64,000 nt of DNA from Paguma larvata. Its lineage: Eukaryota > Chordata > Mammalia > Carnivora > Viverridae. Below, in pieces: positions 10,011 through 20,654 of this stretch. Both the position numbers and the translations under genes were made by a program. How positions within the stretch are numbered: position 1 is the stretch's first letter; each line of letters opens with the position of its first letter. The stretch spans positions 19,452,001 to 19,516,000 of the forward strand of contig CM057844.1 in NCBI GenBank assembly GCA_030068075.1. Direction: 5' to 3'. The notes below the pieces were generated by a model. It ran no database searches. It was not told where the DNA came from and was given only the letters and a program-made list of their open reading frames with translations.

Positions 10011-10464
10011 CAATGCTGGGGTTTGAAGCGAAAGCAAAAGGCTCTGTTGGGAACCTCAATTTATATACTGAGCTTCCTTTTTCTGTTCATAAAACATTGA
10101 TAGATGCCCACTCGATGTTCAATTGTATGCTAGGCATTGTGGGAAATGCCAAATGCGAAGGCCCCACAACCAAGAGCCTGTCTATGCCTCTTTTCGCCTG
10201 AACAATTAGCTAAATTCTCAACTCCCCCCCCCCACTCCCACATCCTACCAGCTTTTCCTGACTCCATCCTGTTCTGCCCCCAGGGTAGCCCACCTACCTT
10301 TCTTCCGGTCAGGCTCTCCAGCTGTCCTGGCTCTTCCATCTCACCCCCCAGTTCCTTCCTGCTTTTCTCATTTTAAAGAACAGTCTATCTTTATCTTTGC
10401 TTTGTCACATCTGTCCCCAGCATTGTCAACCAAGCTGTGCTCTCGGCTCTCAACTCAGTCCAGA
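10011..10464. other. Mostly unassigned; C-rich run
   Basis: A run of C with one T lies near 10222-10234. Around 10085-10150 the words GATAGATGCCCACTCGATG and GCTAGGCATTGTGGGAAAT hint at a small L2/MIR relic. Nothing else recognised. Confidence 0.35.
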
Positions 10465-10685
10465 TCAGGAGACTGCAAGCTTTTTCTGCAAAGGGCCAGA
10501 CAGTAAATATTTTAGGCTTTGCAGGCCATGTGGTCTCTGTCACAACTACTCAGCTCCGGCAAGGTAGTGCACAGGCAGCCATAGACAATACATCAACATG
10601 TGGGCATGTCTGTGTTCCAATAAAACTTTGTTTATAAAGACAGGCTGGATTTGGCCTGCAGGCTGCAGTTTGCAGACTCCTGATC
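10465..10685 (+). mobile_element. hAT-Charlie MITE (MER33/MER58-like)
   Basis: CTTTTTCTGCAAAGGGCCAG, ACAGTAAATATTTTAGGCTT, GCAGGCCATGTGGTCTCTGT, AATAAAACTTTGTTTATAAA and GGATTTGGCCTGCAGGCTG give an unbroken match to a common mammalian hAT MITE. The subfamily symbol is uncertain. The 66-codon frame here is a translation of the MITE. Confidence 0.85.
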
Positions 10686-10689
10686 TTGG

Positions 10690-11075
10690 CAGTGCTTCTT
10701 AAATGTTAATGTTCACACGAATCACCTGGGAATCTTGTTAAAATGCCGTCTCTGATTCAGGAGGTCTGGGGTAGGGCTCACAGTCTGCATTTCGTTTTGG
10801 TTTTTTTTTTTGGTAATATTTATTTTTGAGAGAGAGACAGACAGAGCGAGAGCAGGGGAGGGGCAGAGAGAGAGGGAGACACAGAATGTGAAGCAGGCTC
10901 CAGGCTCTGAGCTGTCAGCACAGAGCCCGACATGGGACTCAAACTCAGGAGCCATGATATCATGACCTGAGCCAAAGTCTGACACTCAACCAGCTGAGCC
11001 ACCCAGGCGCCCCGCAATAGTCTGCATTTCTGACAAGTTCCCTGGTGATGCTGATGACACCCGTCTCAGGACCGA
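10690..11075 (+). mobile_element. MER5A hAT relic, interrupted by a SINE
   Basis: The left part contains CACACGAATCACCTGGGAAT, CTTGTTAAAATGCCGTCTCT and GATTCAGGAGGTCTGGGG. The right part continues with CATTTCTGACAAGTTCCCTG and GTGATGCTGATGAC. The two halves join in MER5A order once the SINE and one copy of the duplicated AGTCTGCATTTC are removed. Confidence 0.88.
10794..11018 (-). mobile_element. SINEC_Fc inserted in MER5A
   Basis: Antisense SINE (GA-rich stretch, GCTCTGAGCTGTCAGCACAG, GAGCCACCCAGGCGCCCC). The 12-bp TSD AGTCTGCATTTC is perfect: 10782-10793 and 11019-11030. The SINE body ends near 11013. Confidence 0.96.
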
Positions 11076-12024
11076 GGCTCTAGATGACTTGTGTGACAGC
11101 TACAGCCTGCTCATCTGCCCTTCCAAGCGAGAGGCTGAAAAAGCCACATAAGTACTTTCCCATCTGCCCTTGTAGTCAGGGGGTCCATGTGGGCCAGTTC
11201 TGGCCAAGACGATGAGAGCAAAATGCTGGAGGTCTTTCAGGAGGTTTGTGGATTGCACCCTTCTCCCTCTCCTGAGTTCTCAACAGTGTGTGAGAATTAA
11301 GACAGAGGAGTGGCATTCGAAGGCTTGAAATATCACCCTTATTACTTATAAAGGCTGTTACTGTTGAAAGCACAGTTTAGTGTGAAATGAGCCTATCAGC
11401 TGAGTTGCAGAAAGAGGCAGACTGACAGGTCCCATGTGACTGGGACAAACCCCATCTGGGTGGAGAGATGGGGGTAAGACTTAGGCCCAGAGGAGCAGCA
11501 GAGACCGGTAGCTGCCCACGGGCTCCCTCCCTAGAGGAAAACCGGAGTTCTCTCTTCCCAAATTTAGCAACCACTTTCCACCTCCCCTGGGATAGGGTAA
11601 ATAAAGGCAGCGAGAAACTGGAAATGTATCCCAAGGAATGAAACCATTTCAAGTGAGGCAAGCATATCACCCCCCCTCCAGCAGCTGCCTACCTTTTCTT
11701 CTCTTAAGACACTGGGCTTAACTATTCGACCTTCAGTCAGGAGCAGATGTGTAGTCTAATAGGGAAGCCCCACACCCACCGTCACGCGACTGTAATGTGG
11801 GACAGTCTCATGGGACTATGACACCTACTTCTTTGCCGTGGTATTTTCTTGGGAACCCCAGTGCAGAATTTCCATTTTCTCCCACAGGCGTCTGAAATGT
11901 GTCAGAAGAGGACATGAATTAAACCCCAAGGTTATTCTGGACCCAGGGTCCCAAATTTATCCTCTATTCTATTTATGGCCCAAATTATATCCAGGCATAT
12001 TGTCCACACCACTAATCAGAGTTC
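11076..12024. other. Unassigned interval
   Basis: No repeat identified with confidence. A GGCCAGTTCTGGCCAAGACG motif near 11190 recalls MaLR-type LTRs but nothing collinear follows. A 97-codon minus frame has no domain. Confidence 0.35.
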
Positions 12025-12836
12025 ATGGATTCATTCATTTGACAAATACGTAATGAGCACCTGCTTTGTTCCAGGCTGTGTTCTAAGGGCTAAAGACGCA
12101 ACAGTGAACAAAGATGAACATGCCTACCCTAATGCAGCTCATATTCCAGCAAGGGGAATCGGCTACAATCATCATGTAAATAAATTATATCACATGTGTG
12201 ATATATCACACGTGGAAAGCATCACAGGAAAAAGAAAAAGTAGAGCAGGGAAGTGGAATCGGGAATGCAGGGAAGTAGGGGAGTGTCGCAGTATAAAAGG
12301 TAGTTAGGGTATATGCTGGAATTAAAATAAGATAAAATATTTTTAAAAGGTAGTCAGTCTAGGTCTCTTCCTTCAGGAAGATTACATTGAGCAATTACTC
12401 AAAGTGAGCAGTTAACAATGCAGATAATTAGAGAAATGCATCCTGTACAGGGGGACAGTCGTTGCAAAGGCCCTGGGGTATAAGTAGGTTTGACCTGTTC
12501 AGTGAGGAGCAGATTGGCTGGAGTGGAGTGACCAGAAGAAAGGGGAGATCAGAGAGGTAACGCAGGGTCACATCCGAAGGGGTAGAAATGACCCCAAGGA
12601 GGAGGCTCTTACAGGTGAGAGAAGATGATAGCTTGAACCAGGATGATTAGCAGTCAAGGAGGAGAGAAGAGATTGAATCCTGGGTAAATTTTCAAGGTAA
12701 AACCAGTAGGAGTTCTTGGCAGGCTGGGTATGTGAACGGAGGGTCGAGGACTCCATGGTCGTCCTTGCACTGAGACTAATGAAAATATTAAGATATTTGA
12801 TCTTGGGGACACCAGGAATGGCAGAGTGAGGAGCCT
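12025..12836 (-). mobile_element. L2 LINE 3' region, antisense
   Basis: It starts with GATTCATTCATTTGACAAAT, TGAGCACCTGCTTTGTTCC and CAACAGTGAACAAAGATGAA, the reverse complement of the L2 terminus. It continues with the upstream L2 landmarks GCAAAGGCCCTGGGG, GATTGGCTGGAGTGGAGTGA and CAGAGAGGTAACGCAGGG. About 0.8 kb of collinear antisense L2 is therefore kept. Around 12187-12204 a perfect inverted repeat ATATCACA-TG-TGTGATAT occurs. Confidence 0.85.
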
Positions 12837-12837
12837 G

Positions 12838-15235
12838 GCAGACTCCACACAAAAACAATTATTTAAGTGGCAAAAAATATTTTTAAAAAGTATTTACAGT
12901 CTCTAGAATCATCTTAAGGGCATACAGTAAGTAGAGAAACACTCACTGGAGAAAATCTATGAAATACCAAGGACAGCAGAGTCCATAGTATTTGAGCTGC
13001 GACCTGTTCTCCCTCTGCTCCACCCCACCGCCCCCTCTGTGTTATGGAAACTTTACTCTGATGAGTATGGCCAAGAAGACAAGGACTCCCTTTTCCCTCA
13101 GTTCCCAGCCTGTGGCTACAGTTTCATTCTGAGAAGGGCAAGGCTCCAGTGTTTCTCCAGCCCGGTGTTGAAGAACCACTATTATTGGTGGGTATGGATG
13201 AGGGAACCCGCACTCAGTCCTTATTTGTATGGTGGAAGTTCTACTCCAGCCGACCTGCCCCAGCTCATTCACCAGGTGGAAGTTCCATGCACTAGGAGAA
13301 AGGTAAGAAGACAAGAAGTTACCACCCCTCCCAAGGTCAGCTTGCAGACCAAGAGTGCCGCTCCACCTCCTGGAGAAAAGGGCCATTGTCCCCACTCCAG
13401 GTTCAATGCAATAACCCAGATTCTTCCAGGGGAAGAGACAGGCCAGAGGAGGAAGAGCTCCACAGTACTGCCTGAGGGGATTGACTTTATTTGAAAGAGA
13501 ATGTGGAGAAGTCCATGTTTAAGCGTGTTGTTGACAAACCAGGAGATCTTGGTGAAGGGAAATGGAGAGTGTGCTGGTAGCTCCGGAATACTGGTAACAG
13601 CCAGTGAAACGGTGAGTGACTGAAATTTTAACAAGAAAAATTAGGGTAAAAGACAGCTAAGAAGAATGTTCCTGGGGTCCTAGTTGACCTTAGGGGTCAG
13701 TCAGGCTGTGCACATGTGGTGGTCTGTGTGTGGGAGCACTCATAGCGGGACGTGGGTCAGACCTGTAAGCATTCCCCAGGCCTCACACAGATTAATCCTG
13801 TGCCTTCCAATGCAGGAGTTTAAGCACAGCCCCTGATGAAACAATGGCTAAACAGGGAGCTCCTGTAACCCTGTTACAGGGGAGCGCCGTGGAGGCCACG
13901 AGTAAAAAGAAAACCACACACATCCCTAGAAGTCTTGACAAATTCATGCAAGCCAAGGCTGTACCCTTTCAAGAGTGATGATGGAAGAACTTCCAGGCTA
14001 GCCCCTGGCTGAAGGTAGGCCCAAACCATAAATTCCCTGGACTATGATAGTAACCTTGAAGCTACACACACACACACACACACATGCACACATGCACACA
14101 TACACACAATCTAACTGGCTAAAGAAGCTGAAGCACAAACTTTGACCAATAAGTAGCTTCTGTGGATTCAAGAATGGATGACTCCCTAGGTCCCCAGAAA
14201 AACAAATCTGACCAGGAACATGAGAGGCTGCACACCGCAAGGGAAATAGATTTCCCAAATTTGTTGAGCTGAGTCGCTAAACAAATAAACAAACATCAAG
14301 CCAACAACAATAATAACCCCCAGAGGGGGAGGGAAGTCAGTAGCCAGAGTTACGACAATATATTACCTAAATATCCTGAGGCTAAGTGACACTAAACAGT
14401 AATTTAAATCCACACTGAAAAATAAAGAGCACCAATAAGGTAACTGTGGAGATAAACTATAAAAGATGGCATGACAGCATATTTCTTCTCTGTCTTTAAC
14501 TGATACAAAGAGTGATTATACAAAACAATATGTATATAATTGTATTATTGGCTCCATGAAGTATAGAAATGTAGTGTATTTGACAGTACTGGGAACAAAG
14601 ACACACTGAAGTAAAGAAATTAATCCAACCAGATGGTAACTGGCATCCATAGGAGTGAATGGAGAAAACTCGAAATGGAAAATAAGATTAATTTAACAAA
14701 CAATAGATATATATTAGTTTTCCTTCCTTAGCTTCTATCAAAGACATTCAGTTATGCAAATTAATAATTATAGCGATGTGTTTCTGGGTTTGTAACATAG
14801 ATAGAGGTAATATTTGTGACAATAACAAAATGAAAGGGGGAGGAGCATGGAGCCATATAGCAGAAAAGTTTCAGAATTCATTGGAATTATGCTAGTAAAA
14901 TCTGAAGAAAATTTGATAAGGAAGCTATATATATTGTAAGCCCTGCAGCAACCACTGTGATAATAACTTTAAAAATATAGTTGAACAGTCATTAAAGTAA
15001 TTAAAACACTATTCTAGAAAATATCCACTTAATACAGAAGACAGTAAAGGAGGAACAGAGGGGGACAAAGAGAAAGAGGCATAGAAAACAAAAAAAGCTA
15101 AGTTGCAGGTACAAATACAGCCATGTCAATAAAAGCACCAAGTATAAGTGAATTAAACTATCCAATCAAAAGGAAGAGATTGTGGAAAAAAAGCAAGATC
15201 TCACTGTGTACTGGCTCCAAGAGACACATTTTATT
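12838..15235 (+). mobile_element. Ancient L1M 5' half (5'UTR, ORF1 zone, start of ORF2)
   Basis: The long tract agrees with old mammalian L1M text: TTTAAAAAGTATTTACAGTC, a UTR block near 13050-13450, CCTTCCAATGCAGGAGTTTA, the AATCTGACCAGGAACATGAG block, ACGACAATATATTACCTAAA, then ORF2 endonuclease-side text near 15150 (CTATCCAATCAAAAGGAAGA; CTGGCTCCAAGAGACACATT). All frames are broken. The 151-codon + frame at 13039-13494 falls in the UTR-like part and is not a host gene. A CA microsatellite interrupts it. Confidence 0.75.
14065..14108 (+). repeat. (CA)n microsatellite
   Basis: A pure CA run followed by CATG-containing imperfect units inside the L1M relic. It replaces or expands a short ACACACAA-type word of the host element. 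Confidence 0.93.
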
Positions 15236-15259
15236 TTCTTAACTGCTTTTGTTGACATT

Positions 15260-15459
15260 ACTTTAAATATTTATTACTTTTGAGAGAGCGAGCGTGAGTG
15301 GGAGAGGAGCAGAGAGACAGGGAGACCCAGGATGAAGTAGCCTCCAGGCTCTGAGCTGTCAGCACGGAGCCCAATGCAGGGTTCGAACTCACAAACTGTG
15401 AGATCATGACTTGAGCCAAAGTCGGACGCTTAACTGACTGAGCCACCCAGACGCCCCAC
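15260..15459 (-). mobile_element. SINEC_Fc, antisense
   Basis: Typical antisense copy ending GAGCCACCCAGACGCCCC. Near-perfect TSD: CTTTTGTTGACATT before (from 15245) and CTTTGTTAACATT after (15460-15472). Confidence 0.95.
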
Positions 15460-15835
15460 CTTTGTTAACATTTTATACACATAACAAAGTGTTCTCATGC
15501 TAATGATTTTTAAGTGTACAATTCAGTGGCATTAAGTACATTTACATTATTGGGCAACCGTCCATCTCTAAAATATTTACACCATTTCAGACATAAACTC
15601 TAAACCTATTAAATAATAACTCTCCATTCCTCCCTCTCCCCAGCCCTTGGCAACCACCATTCTACTTTCTGGCTCTGTAGATTGGTTACTCTAGGTAAAG
15701 TGGAATCATACAGTATTTGTCCTTTGGTCTGGCTTATTTCACCAACCATAGTATTTTCAAGGTTCATCCATGTTGTATGTAACAGATATCAGAATTGCAC
15801 TCTATTTTATAGCTAAATAATTTTCCAGTCCTTTG
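15460..15835 (-). mobile_element. L1M 3' region, antisense
   Basis: TTTTTAAGTGTACAATTCAG, TGGCATTAAGTACATTTACA, CCCTTGGCAACCACCATTCT and GTGGAATCATACAGTATTTG are the standard antisense reading of an old L1 3'UTR. Fragment only. Confidence 0.85.
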
Positions 15836-15859
15836 GCAAGGATGGTATTAGCTATTTAT

Positions 15860-16305
15860 TTATTTATTCCACTTTATTGCAGTATTATGGACAAATAAAA
15901 TTGTATGTATTTAACATGTACAACATGACAATCTGCATTATGTATACTTTATGAAATTATTACTATAATCTGGTTACTTAACACATCCATCGCAAACTAA
16001 AACATAGTTATGTTTTCTTTTGGTTTTGTATCTATATAGGGGAGAATCCTTAAGATCTTCTCTCGTAGCAAATTTCAAATACACAACACTGTATTATTAA
16101 CCACAGTCATCACGCGGTGCGTTAGATCCCCAGAGCTTATTCATCTTATAACTGAAGGCTTGTTCCTTTTGACCTGCATCTCCCCGTCTCCTCCACCTCC
16201 TACCGCTGGTAACCAACTACTGTTCTATTTTCTGTTTCTGAGTTCAACCTTTTTTTTCTCTTGAGATATCCCATGTAAGTGAGATTATACGGTATTTGTC
16301 ACAAT
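15860..16305 (-). mobile_element. Second L1M 3' region, antisense
   Basis: After a (TTTA)n-like junction the text restarts in another L1 3' end: TACAACATGACAATCTGCAT, GCAAATTTCAAATACACAAC, GTATTATTAACCACAGTCAT, CCAACTACTGTTCTATTTTC and GTGAGATTATACGGTATTTG. It is collinear and non-coding, from a subfamily different from its left neighbour. Confidence 0.82.
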
Positions 16306-16680
16306 AGGGAAAGAATTGTCCTCTTAACAAATAGAATGTAGTACACAAGAGTTAACTTGACCTAAACGTAAGAGCAGAAATTGTAAAAATCTGAGAAGAA
16401 ATCATAGTGGCAAATTTCATGACTTTGGGTTGGTGATGATTTCTTAGATATGACACCAAAAGCACAAGCAATGACAGAAAAAAGATACATAAATTGGACT
16501 ACAGCAAAATAAAAATGTTTGTGCTGCAAATAAATGTGGCACACACACACACACCCTAGATGAAAAGTAATCCACAGAATGGGAAACAATATTAGCAAAT
16601 CATATATCTAAAAAGAAATGTACCAAGAACATATAAAGAACAACCCAATACCAAAAAGACAACCCAATTTAAAAGTGGGT

Positions 16681-16896
16681 GGGGACACTTCGGTGGCTGG
16701 CTCAGTCAGTTAAGTGTCCGACTTCAGCTCAGGTGATGATCTCACGGTCTATGAGTTCGAGCCCCGCGTTGGGCTCTGTGCTGTCAGCACAGATCCTGCC
16801 TTGGATCCTCTATCTCCCTCTCTCTCTCTGCCCCTCCCTCACTAACGCACACACACTCTCTCTCTCAAAAACAAATGTTTTAAAGAAGAAAAGAAA
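16681..16896 (+). mobile_element. SINEC_Fc in L1M
   Basis: Full-length copy with a small duplication in the A-box area (GGTGGCTGGCTCAG) and a CT run of about ten bases. Flanking L1 sequence resumes directly after the A-rich tail; the TSD is unclear. Confidence 0.93.
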
Positions 16897-17605
16897 AGGT
16901 CTTCAACATTATTAGTTGTCTGAGAAATGCAAATAAAAACCACAGTGAGAAAGCACTTCATACCCACTCGGATGGCTACAATCAAAAAGATAGGCAAAAG
17001 CAAGTGTTGGCAAAGATGTGGAGAATTTGGAACCCTTATGCGTCATTGGTGGGAATTTTAAATGGTTCGGTCACTTTGGAAACAGTTTGTCCCTCATAAT
17101 ATTAAACCCAGAGTTACCATATCCCCCAACAATTCCTCACCAGGCATATAATCAAGAGAAATGAAAATATTCTACTCAAAAACTTGTACGTGAATGTTCA
17201 CAGCAGCTTTATTCATAATAGTCAAAAAGTGGAAACAGTCCAATGACAAATGAATAGATAAACAAAATAAGGCGTATCCAAACAATGGAATGTTATTCAG
17301 CAGTAAAAAGGAATGAAGTATATGATATACACTATAAAATGGATGAACTATGAAAACACGCTAAGTGAAAGAAGCCAGTCACAAAATACTACATATCATA
17401 TGATTCTATTTATTTAAAATGTCCAGAATAGGAAAATCTATAGAGCCAGAAAATAAATTAGTGGTTGCCTAATTTAACCCCTAATTAATCTACCTAATTA
17501 ACTCCAGTGGGCTGGGAGGAGGGTGTGGGGAAATGGAAAGTGACTGCTAATGGGCATGGACTTTCTTTGAGAGGTGATATATACTATCTAAACTTACATT
17601 GTGTT

Positions 17606-17819
17606 GGGGCACCTAGGTGGCTTAGTCAGTTAAGCATCTGACTTCGGCTCGGGTCATGATCTCACAGGTTCATGAGTTTGAGCCCCTTGTCCAGCTTGTG
17701 CTGACAGCTCAGAGCCTGGAGCCTGCTTCAGATTCTGTGTCTCCCTCTTTCTCTGCCCCTCCTCCGCTCACACTCTGTCTCTCTCTCTCAAAAACAAACA
17801 TTTAAAAAAATTAAAAATA
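17606..17819 (+). mobile_element. SINEC_Fc in L1M, perfect TSD
   Basis: TACATTGTGTT precedes it (17595-17605) and follows its tail (17820-17830), an 11-bp perfect duplication. Removing the insert restores contiguous L1 3'UTR. Confidence 0.96.
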
Positions 17820-17888
17820 TACATTGTGTTGATGGTTGCACAACACTGTGAATGTATTTAAAGTCACTAAATTGTGTACTTTAAGTGG

Positions 17889-17998
17889 GTGATATCTGTT
17901 TTTTTAACTTTTTATTGTCAAATTGGTTTCAATACAACACCCAGTGCTCATCCCAACCCGTGCCCTGCTCAGTGCCTGTCACTAAGGGAGTGATATCT
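17889..17998 (-). mobile_element. 92-bp L1 3' end with TSD
   Basis: GTGATATCT at 17889-17897 and 17990-17998 flanks a 92-bp antisense L1 3' end that starts T-rich and contains ACACCCAGTGCTCATCC. It is among the shortest L1 insertions I can see here. Confidence 0.88.
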
Positions 17999-18103
17999 AT
18001 AGTAGTACATGTATTATATATCTCATTGAAAATGTCTTTAAGTATTCATATAAAGATGTTCCAATAATTAAATACATAGACATTCCAATAGTAAATGCTA
18101 ACA

Positions 18104-18292
18104 GTGGCACCTGTGTGGCTCAGTTGGTTAAGCATCTGACTTGGGCTCAGGTCATAGGTTTGAGCCTCACATTGGGCTCCTCACTGACCGTGTGGAGCCT
18201 ACTTGGGATTCTCTCCTGTTTTCTCACTCTCTGCCCCTGCCCCACTCATGCATTTTCTCTCTCTCAAAAATAAACTTTAAAAAATAAAATAA
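18104..18292 (+). mobile_element. SINEC_Fc, internally deleted
   Basis: Compared with other copies it lacks about 15 bases between GGTCA and the B-box (GTCATAGGTTTGAGCC), and has GACCGTGTGGAGCCTAC in place of the CAGCTCAGAGCC block, as in the copies at 48322 and 59187. This may mark an older subfamily. The TSD is unclear. Confidence 0.9.
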
Positions 18293-18349
18293 TCAAAACA
18301 CTAACATTTATGATGCTTGAAAATTGAAAATATTTCTTCAAATGTTAAT

Positions 18350-19290
18350 TATATCCAGCCCTGCCCCTTACCTGAATTCCAGTCCACATTTCCTACTGCC
18401 TGTCGTTCTCCACCTGGATTTCCTGTTGGCCCCTCATGCTCACAAATTCCCCTCAGATCTGGGCCTCCTCTTAGGTGCCCCTTACTGATGATAGCATTGT
18501 CATTTCTGCAGGCTTCTAGACTGAGAAGCTCAATACCCACCTTTGACTTACATCTCCCTCGTTCATAAGTCCAGGTGATTTCACTGCCACCCAGGGTCAC
18601 CCACTCCCTACCGCCCTTCCATGCTGACTGCTGCTGCCTTAGTTTGGACCCTCAGTTTTGCTCCTGCATCAGGGATAACCTGTCACTTCTCCCACCGTCC
18701 CGCACCAATGCCAGGCTAACACTCCCAGGAAGAACACCTGCCACGTCACACCAAAGCTTGGCAGCTCTCAGCAGCTCCCTATGCTTACGGAATAAAGTCC
18801 AAATTTCTTCTTCTGGAAATTTGGGACTTTCTAGATGCCTTTTCCCCATAACTATTTTCATCTGTCTCCAGTGATTCCCTTCACAAATACTTTATATTAA
18901 AAACCATCTGCGATTCCCTTCGAGGGAACTTTCCCTTTGCCCTTGCCCATGCTGTTACATATCACTTCTCTTTGTCCACGAACATCCAGATGCCTGGTCA
19001 GGCTCCTCCAAGAAGCTCTTCCCAAGCTGGCAGCAGCATCTCCTGGTAAACGGTCCTCACATTCTATCATGTACCAGTCATGCCGCAGATAACCGTTCAT
19101 CAGATATTGTAACCCTCTAGGTGCTTCCCATGTTGTATTACTATCTCTAACCTCATTCTTTACGTCATCTCTTCTTTTCCTTCAATATTGTAACCAGTCT
19201 TTGCATGGGATTCTTTGGGGTCTAATCTGTGCTTGGAGCTTCTAGCACAAGGCCAGGCACTTAGTAGGTACTCAGTAACTATTCATGGAC
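18350..19290 (+). mobile_element. L2 LINE 3' region
   Basis: Landmarks appear in L2 order: CCACCTTTGACTTACATCTC, GGAATAAAGTCCAAATTTCT, CTTTGCCCTTGCCCATGCTG, CTCCTCCAAGAAGCTCTTCC, and the terminal CTAGCACAAGGCCAGGCACT followed by TAGTAGGTACTCAGTAAC. It keeps the C-terminal coding end and 3'UTR of L2 with many frame breaks. The 99-codon frame inside is accidental. Confidence 0.85.
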
Positions 19291-19299
19291 ACAAAGCAG

Positions 19300-19792
19300 A
19301 GAGAAAAAACAGAAATACATCCTGGCTTTATGGAACTTATGATCTCGTGGAAGCCAGACGTAAATTATTTTGATGCAAGCCAGGAGGAGTGAAGCATAGA
19401 TAGATGTGTCCCTGGGTGCTACAGAGCACAGAGGTGACAGTTAACACAACTGAGAGGAACAAGAAGGGACTACTGATTGGGGTGGGATTCTTGAAGATGG
19501 ATTTAGGAGGAGGAGCATTGCAGGTTAAGGGAATAGCATCAACACATACCCAAGCGGTAAAGTGTCAAACACATTTGCAAGAGGCGAACTGCGGGATACA
19601 ACTGATGAGGAGGGTGCTTGGTTGAAAGGAGAAAGGGTTCTGTAGCTGGGAATGAGCCTTGAAAATTATGTTGGAGACAGATCACAGAGAGTGTAGGACT
19701 CCAGGCTAGGGCATTTGGACTTTATTCTGCAGGCAGTGAGCAGCCCTAAAGATATTTAGTTGAGCAATGAAAGAGCTCAGGGGTTAAAGGAG
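19300..19792 (-). mobile_element. L2 LINE 3' region, antisense
   Basis: CCTGGCTTTATGGAACTTAT and GATCTCGTGG are antisense L2, followed by GTGTAGGACTCCAGGCTAGG, TTTGGACTTTATTCTGCAGG and GAAAGAGCTCAGG. The copy lies tail to tail with the preceding L2. Confidence 0.75.
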
Positions 19793-19794
19793 AC

Positions 19795-20640
19795 TGAAAG
19801 GCCACTTCCTGTAAAGCAAACTGCTGCGTCTCAATGAATAATCAGCTGCTAATTTACCTGATTCGTAAATCTGGCTGTTCAGCTCGGGCGCCTTGAAAAA
19901 TGGGGGCGGATGGTGATTAATTTTTAAAGGGACAACAAAGAGTTTAGCTCACTGCTTAAAAAAATTGTTAAAACCTCTATTTTCTTAAAGTATACGTAAG
20001 TTAACCAAAGACTCCAGGGTAAGTTTCTGTTTGGATAATGTTTATTTTGGTACCTTGAAAGCTTGGCAGTTGTTTAGAAATTCAATTACAACTCGCCTTT
20101 AAACAAAACCACCCTTGGGAATGGTGGGTTTGAGCTGATCTCAATATATTAACTTGACATTATGAGGCGGTTACACTGCGGGTTCAGAGGGCTGATTAAA
20201 TCTTAAAACGAGCCCAGAACAGGCGCCAAAAGCACACACTTTGTTTAATTGGCTCTTTCAATAGAGGAGACAAAGGGGGAAAAACAGCAACATAAATGGA
20301 AGCTATTTTTATTATTGTTTAAAAGAAGACCTCCTCTGTGTCAGATGGGAAAGCTAGCATCAGCTCTTCAAGACTGTGAATAATTGACAGTCAGGAAGAA
20401 ACTGAGGCTCCAAGTCACACGTAAGCCAGGGGAGAGGAAGAAAGGAATGTTAAATACGGACGTGTTCAATCAAAACTTCAATTTGCTCTAGTAATTAATC
20501 ATTGTATATGTATATACACATAAGCATTTTTTACACTTGATTCTTAACAAAAAGGCCAAGAAGCGAACATATACATTTTTTAACCAAATTCAACAGTTTT
20601 AACCCATGGCAGTGATATTTAGGTGTTTATTGTTCACTGA
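19795..20640. promoter_or_regulatory. Candidate conserved noncoding element / enhancer
   Basis: About 850 bases are free of any recognisable transposon, simple repeat or long reading frame, although repeats crowd both sides. The tract is dense in homeodomain-type cores and other factor-like words: CAGCTG next to TAATTT (19843-19855), TGATTAATTTTT (19914-19925), AACAAAG (19934-19940), GGCGCCAAAA (20222-20231, E2F-like on the other strand), TTTGTTTAATTGG (20240-20252), CAAAGGGGG (from 20271) and TAATTAAT (20492-20499). This texture is typical of developmental enhancers. Function and conservation are inference; no alignment could be made. Confidence 0.45.
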
Positions 20641-20654
20641 TAATAATCAAATGT

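Larger units (their letters stand above)
16310..18035 (+). mobile_element. L1MA/MB-type ORF2 end and 3'UTR, three times interrupted
   Basis: Collinear L1 text runs from about 16310 (TAAGAGCAGAAATTGTAAAA; GATATGACACCAAAAGCACA) through the ORF2 C-terminal zone (GCAGCTTTATTCATAATAGT; TGGATGAACTATGAAAAC) to the 3'UTR (GTTGATGGTTGCACAACACT; ACTAAATTGTGTACTTTAAG). Two SINEs and one 92-bp L1 piece are inserted. The frame is destroyed. Confidence 0.9.

Noticed and set aside
13039..13494. 151-codon + frame resembling a small protein gene
   Set aside because: It falls in text matching the old L1M 5'UTR/ORF1 zone.
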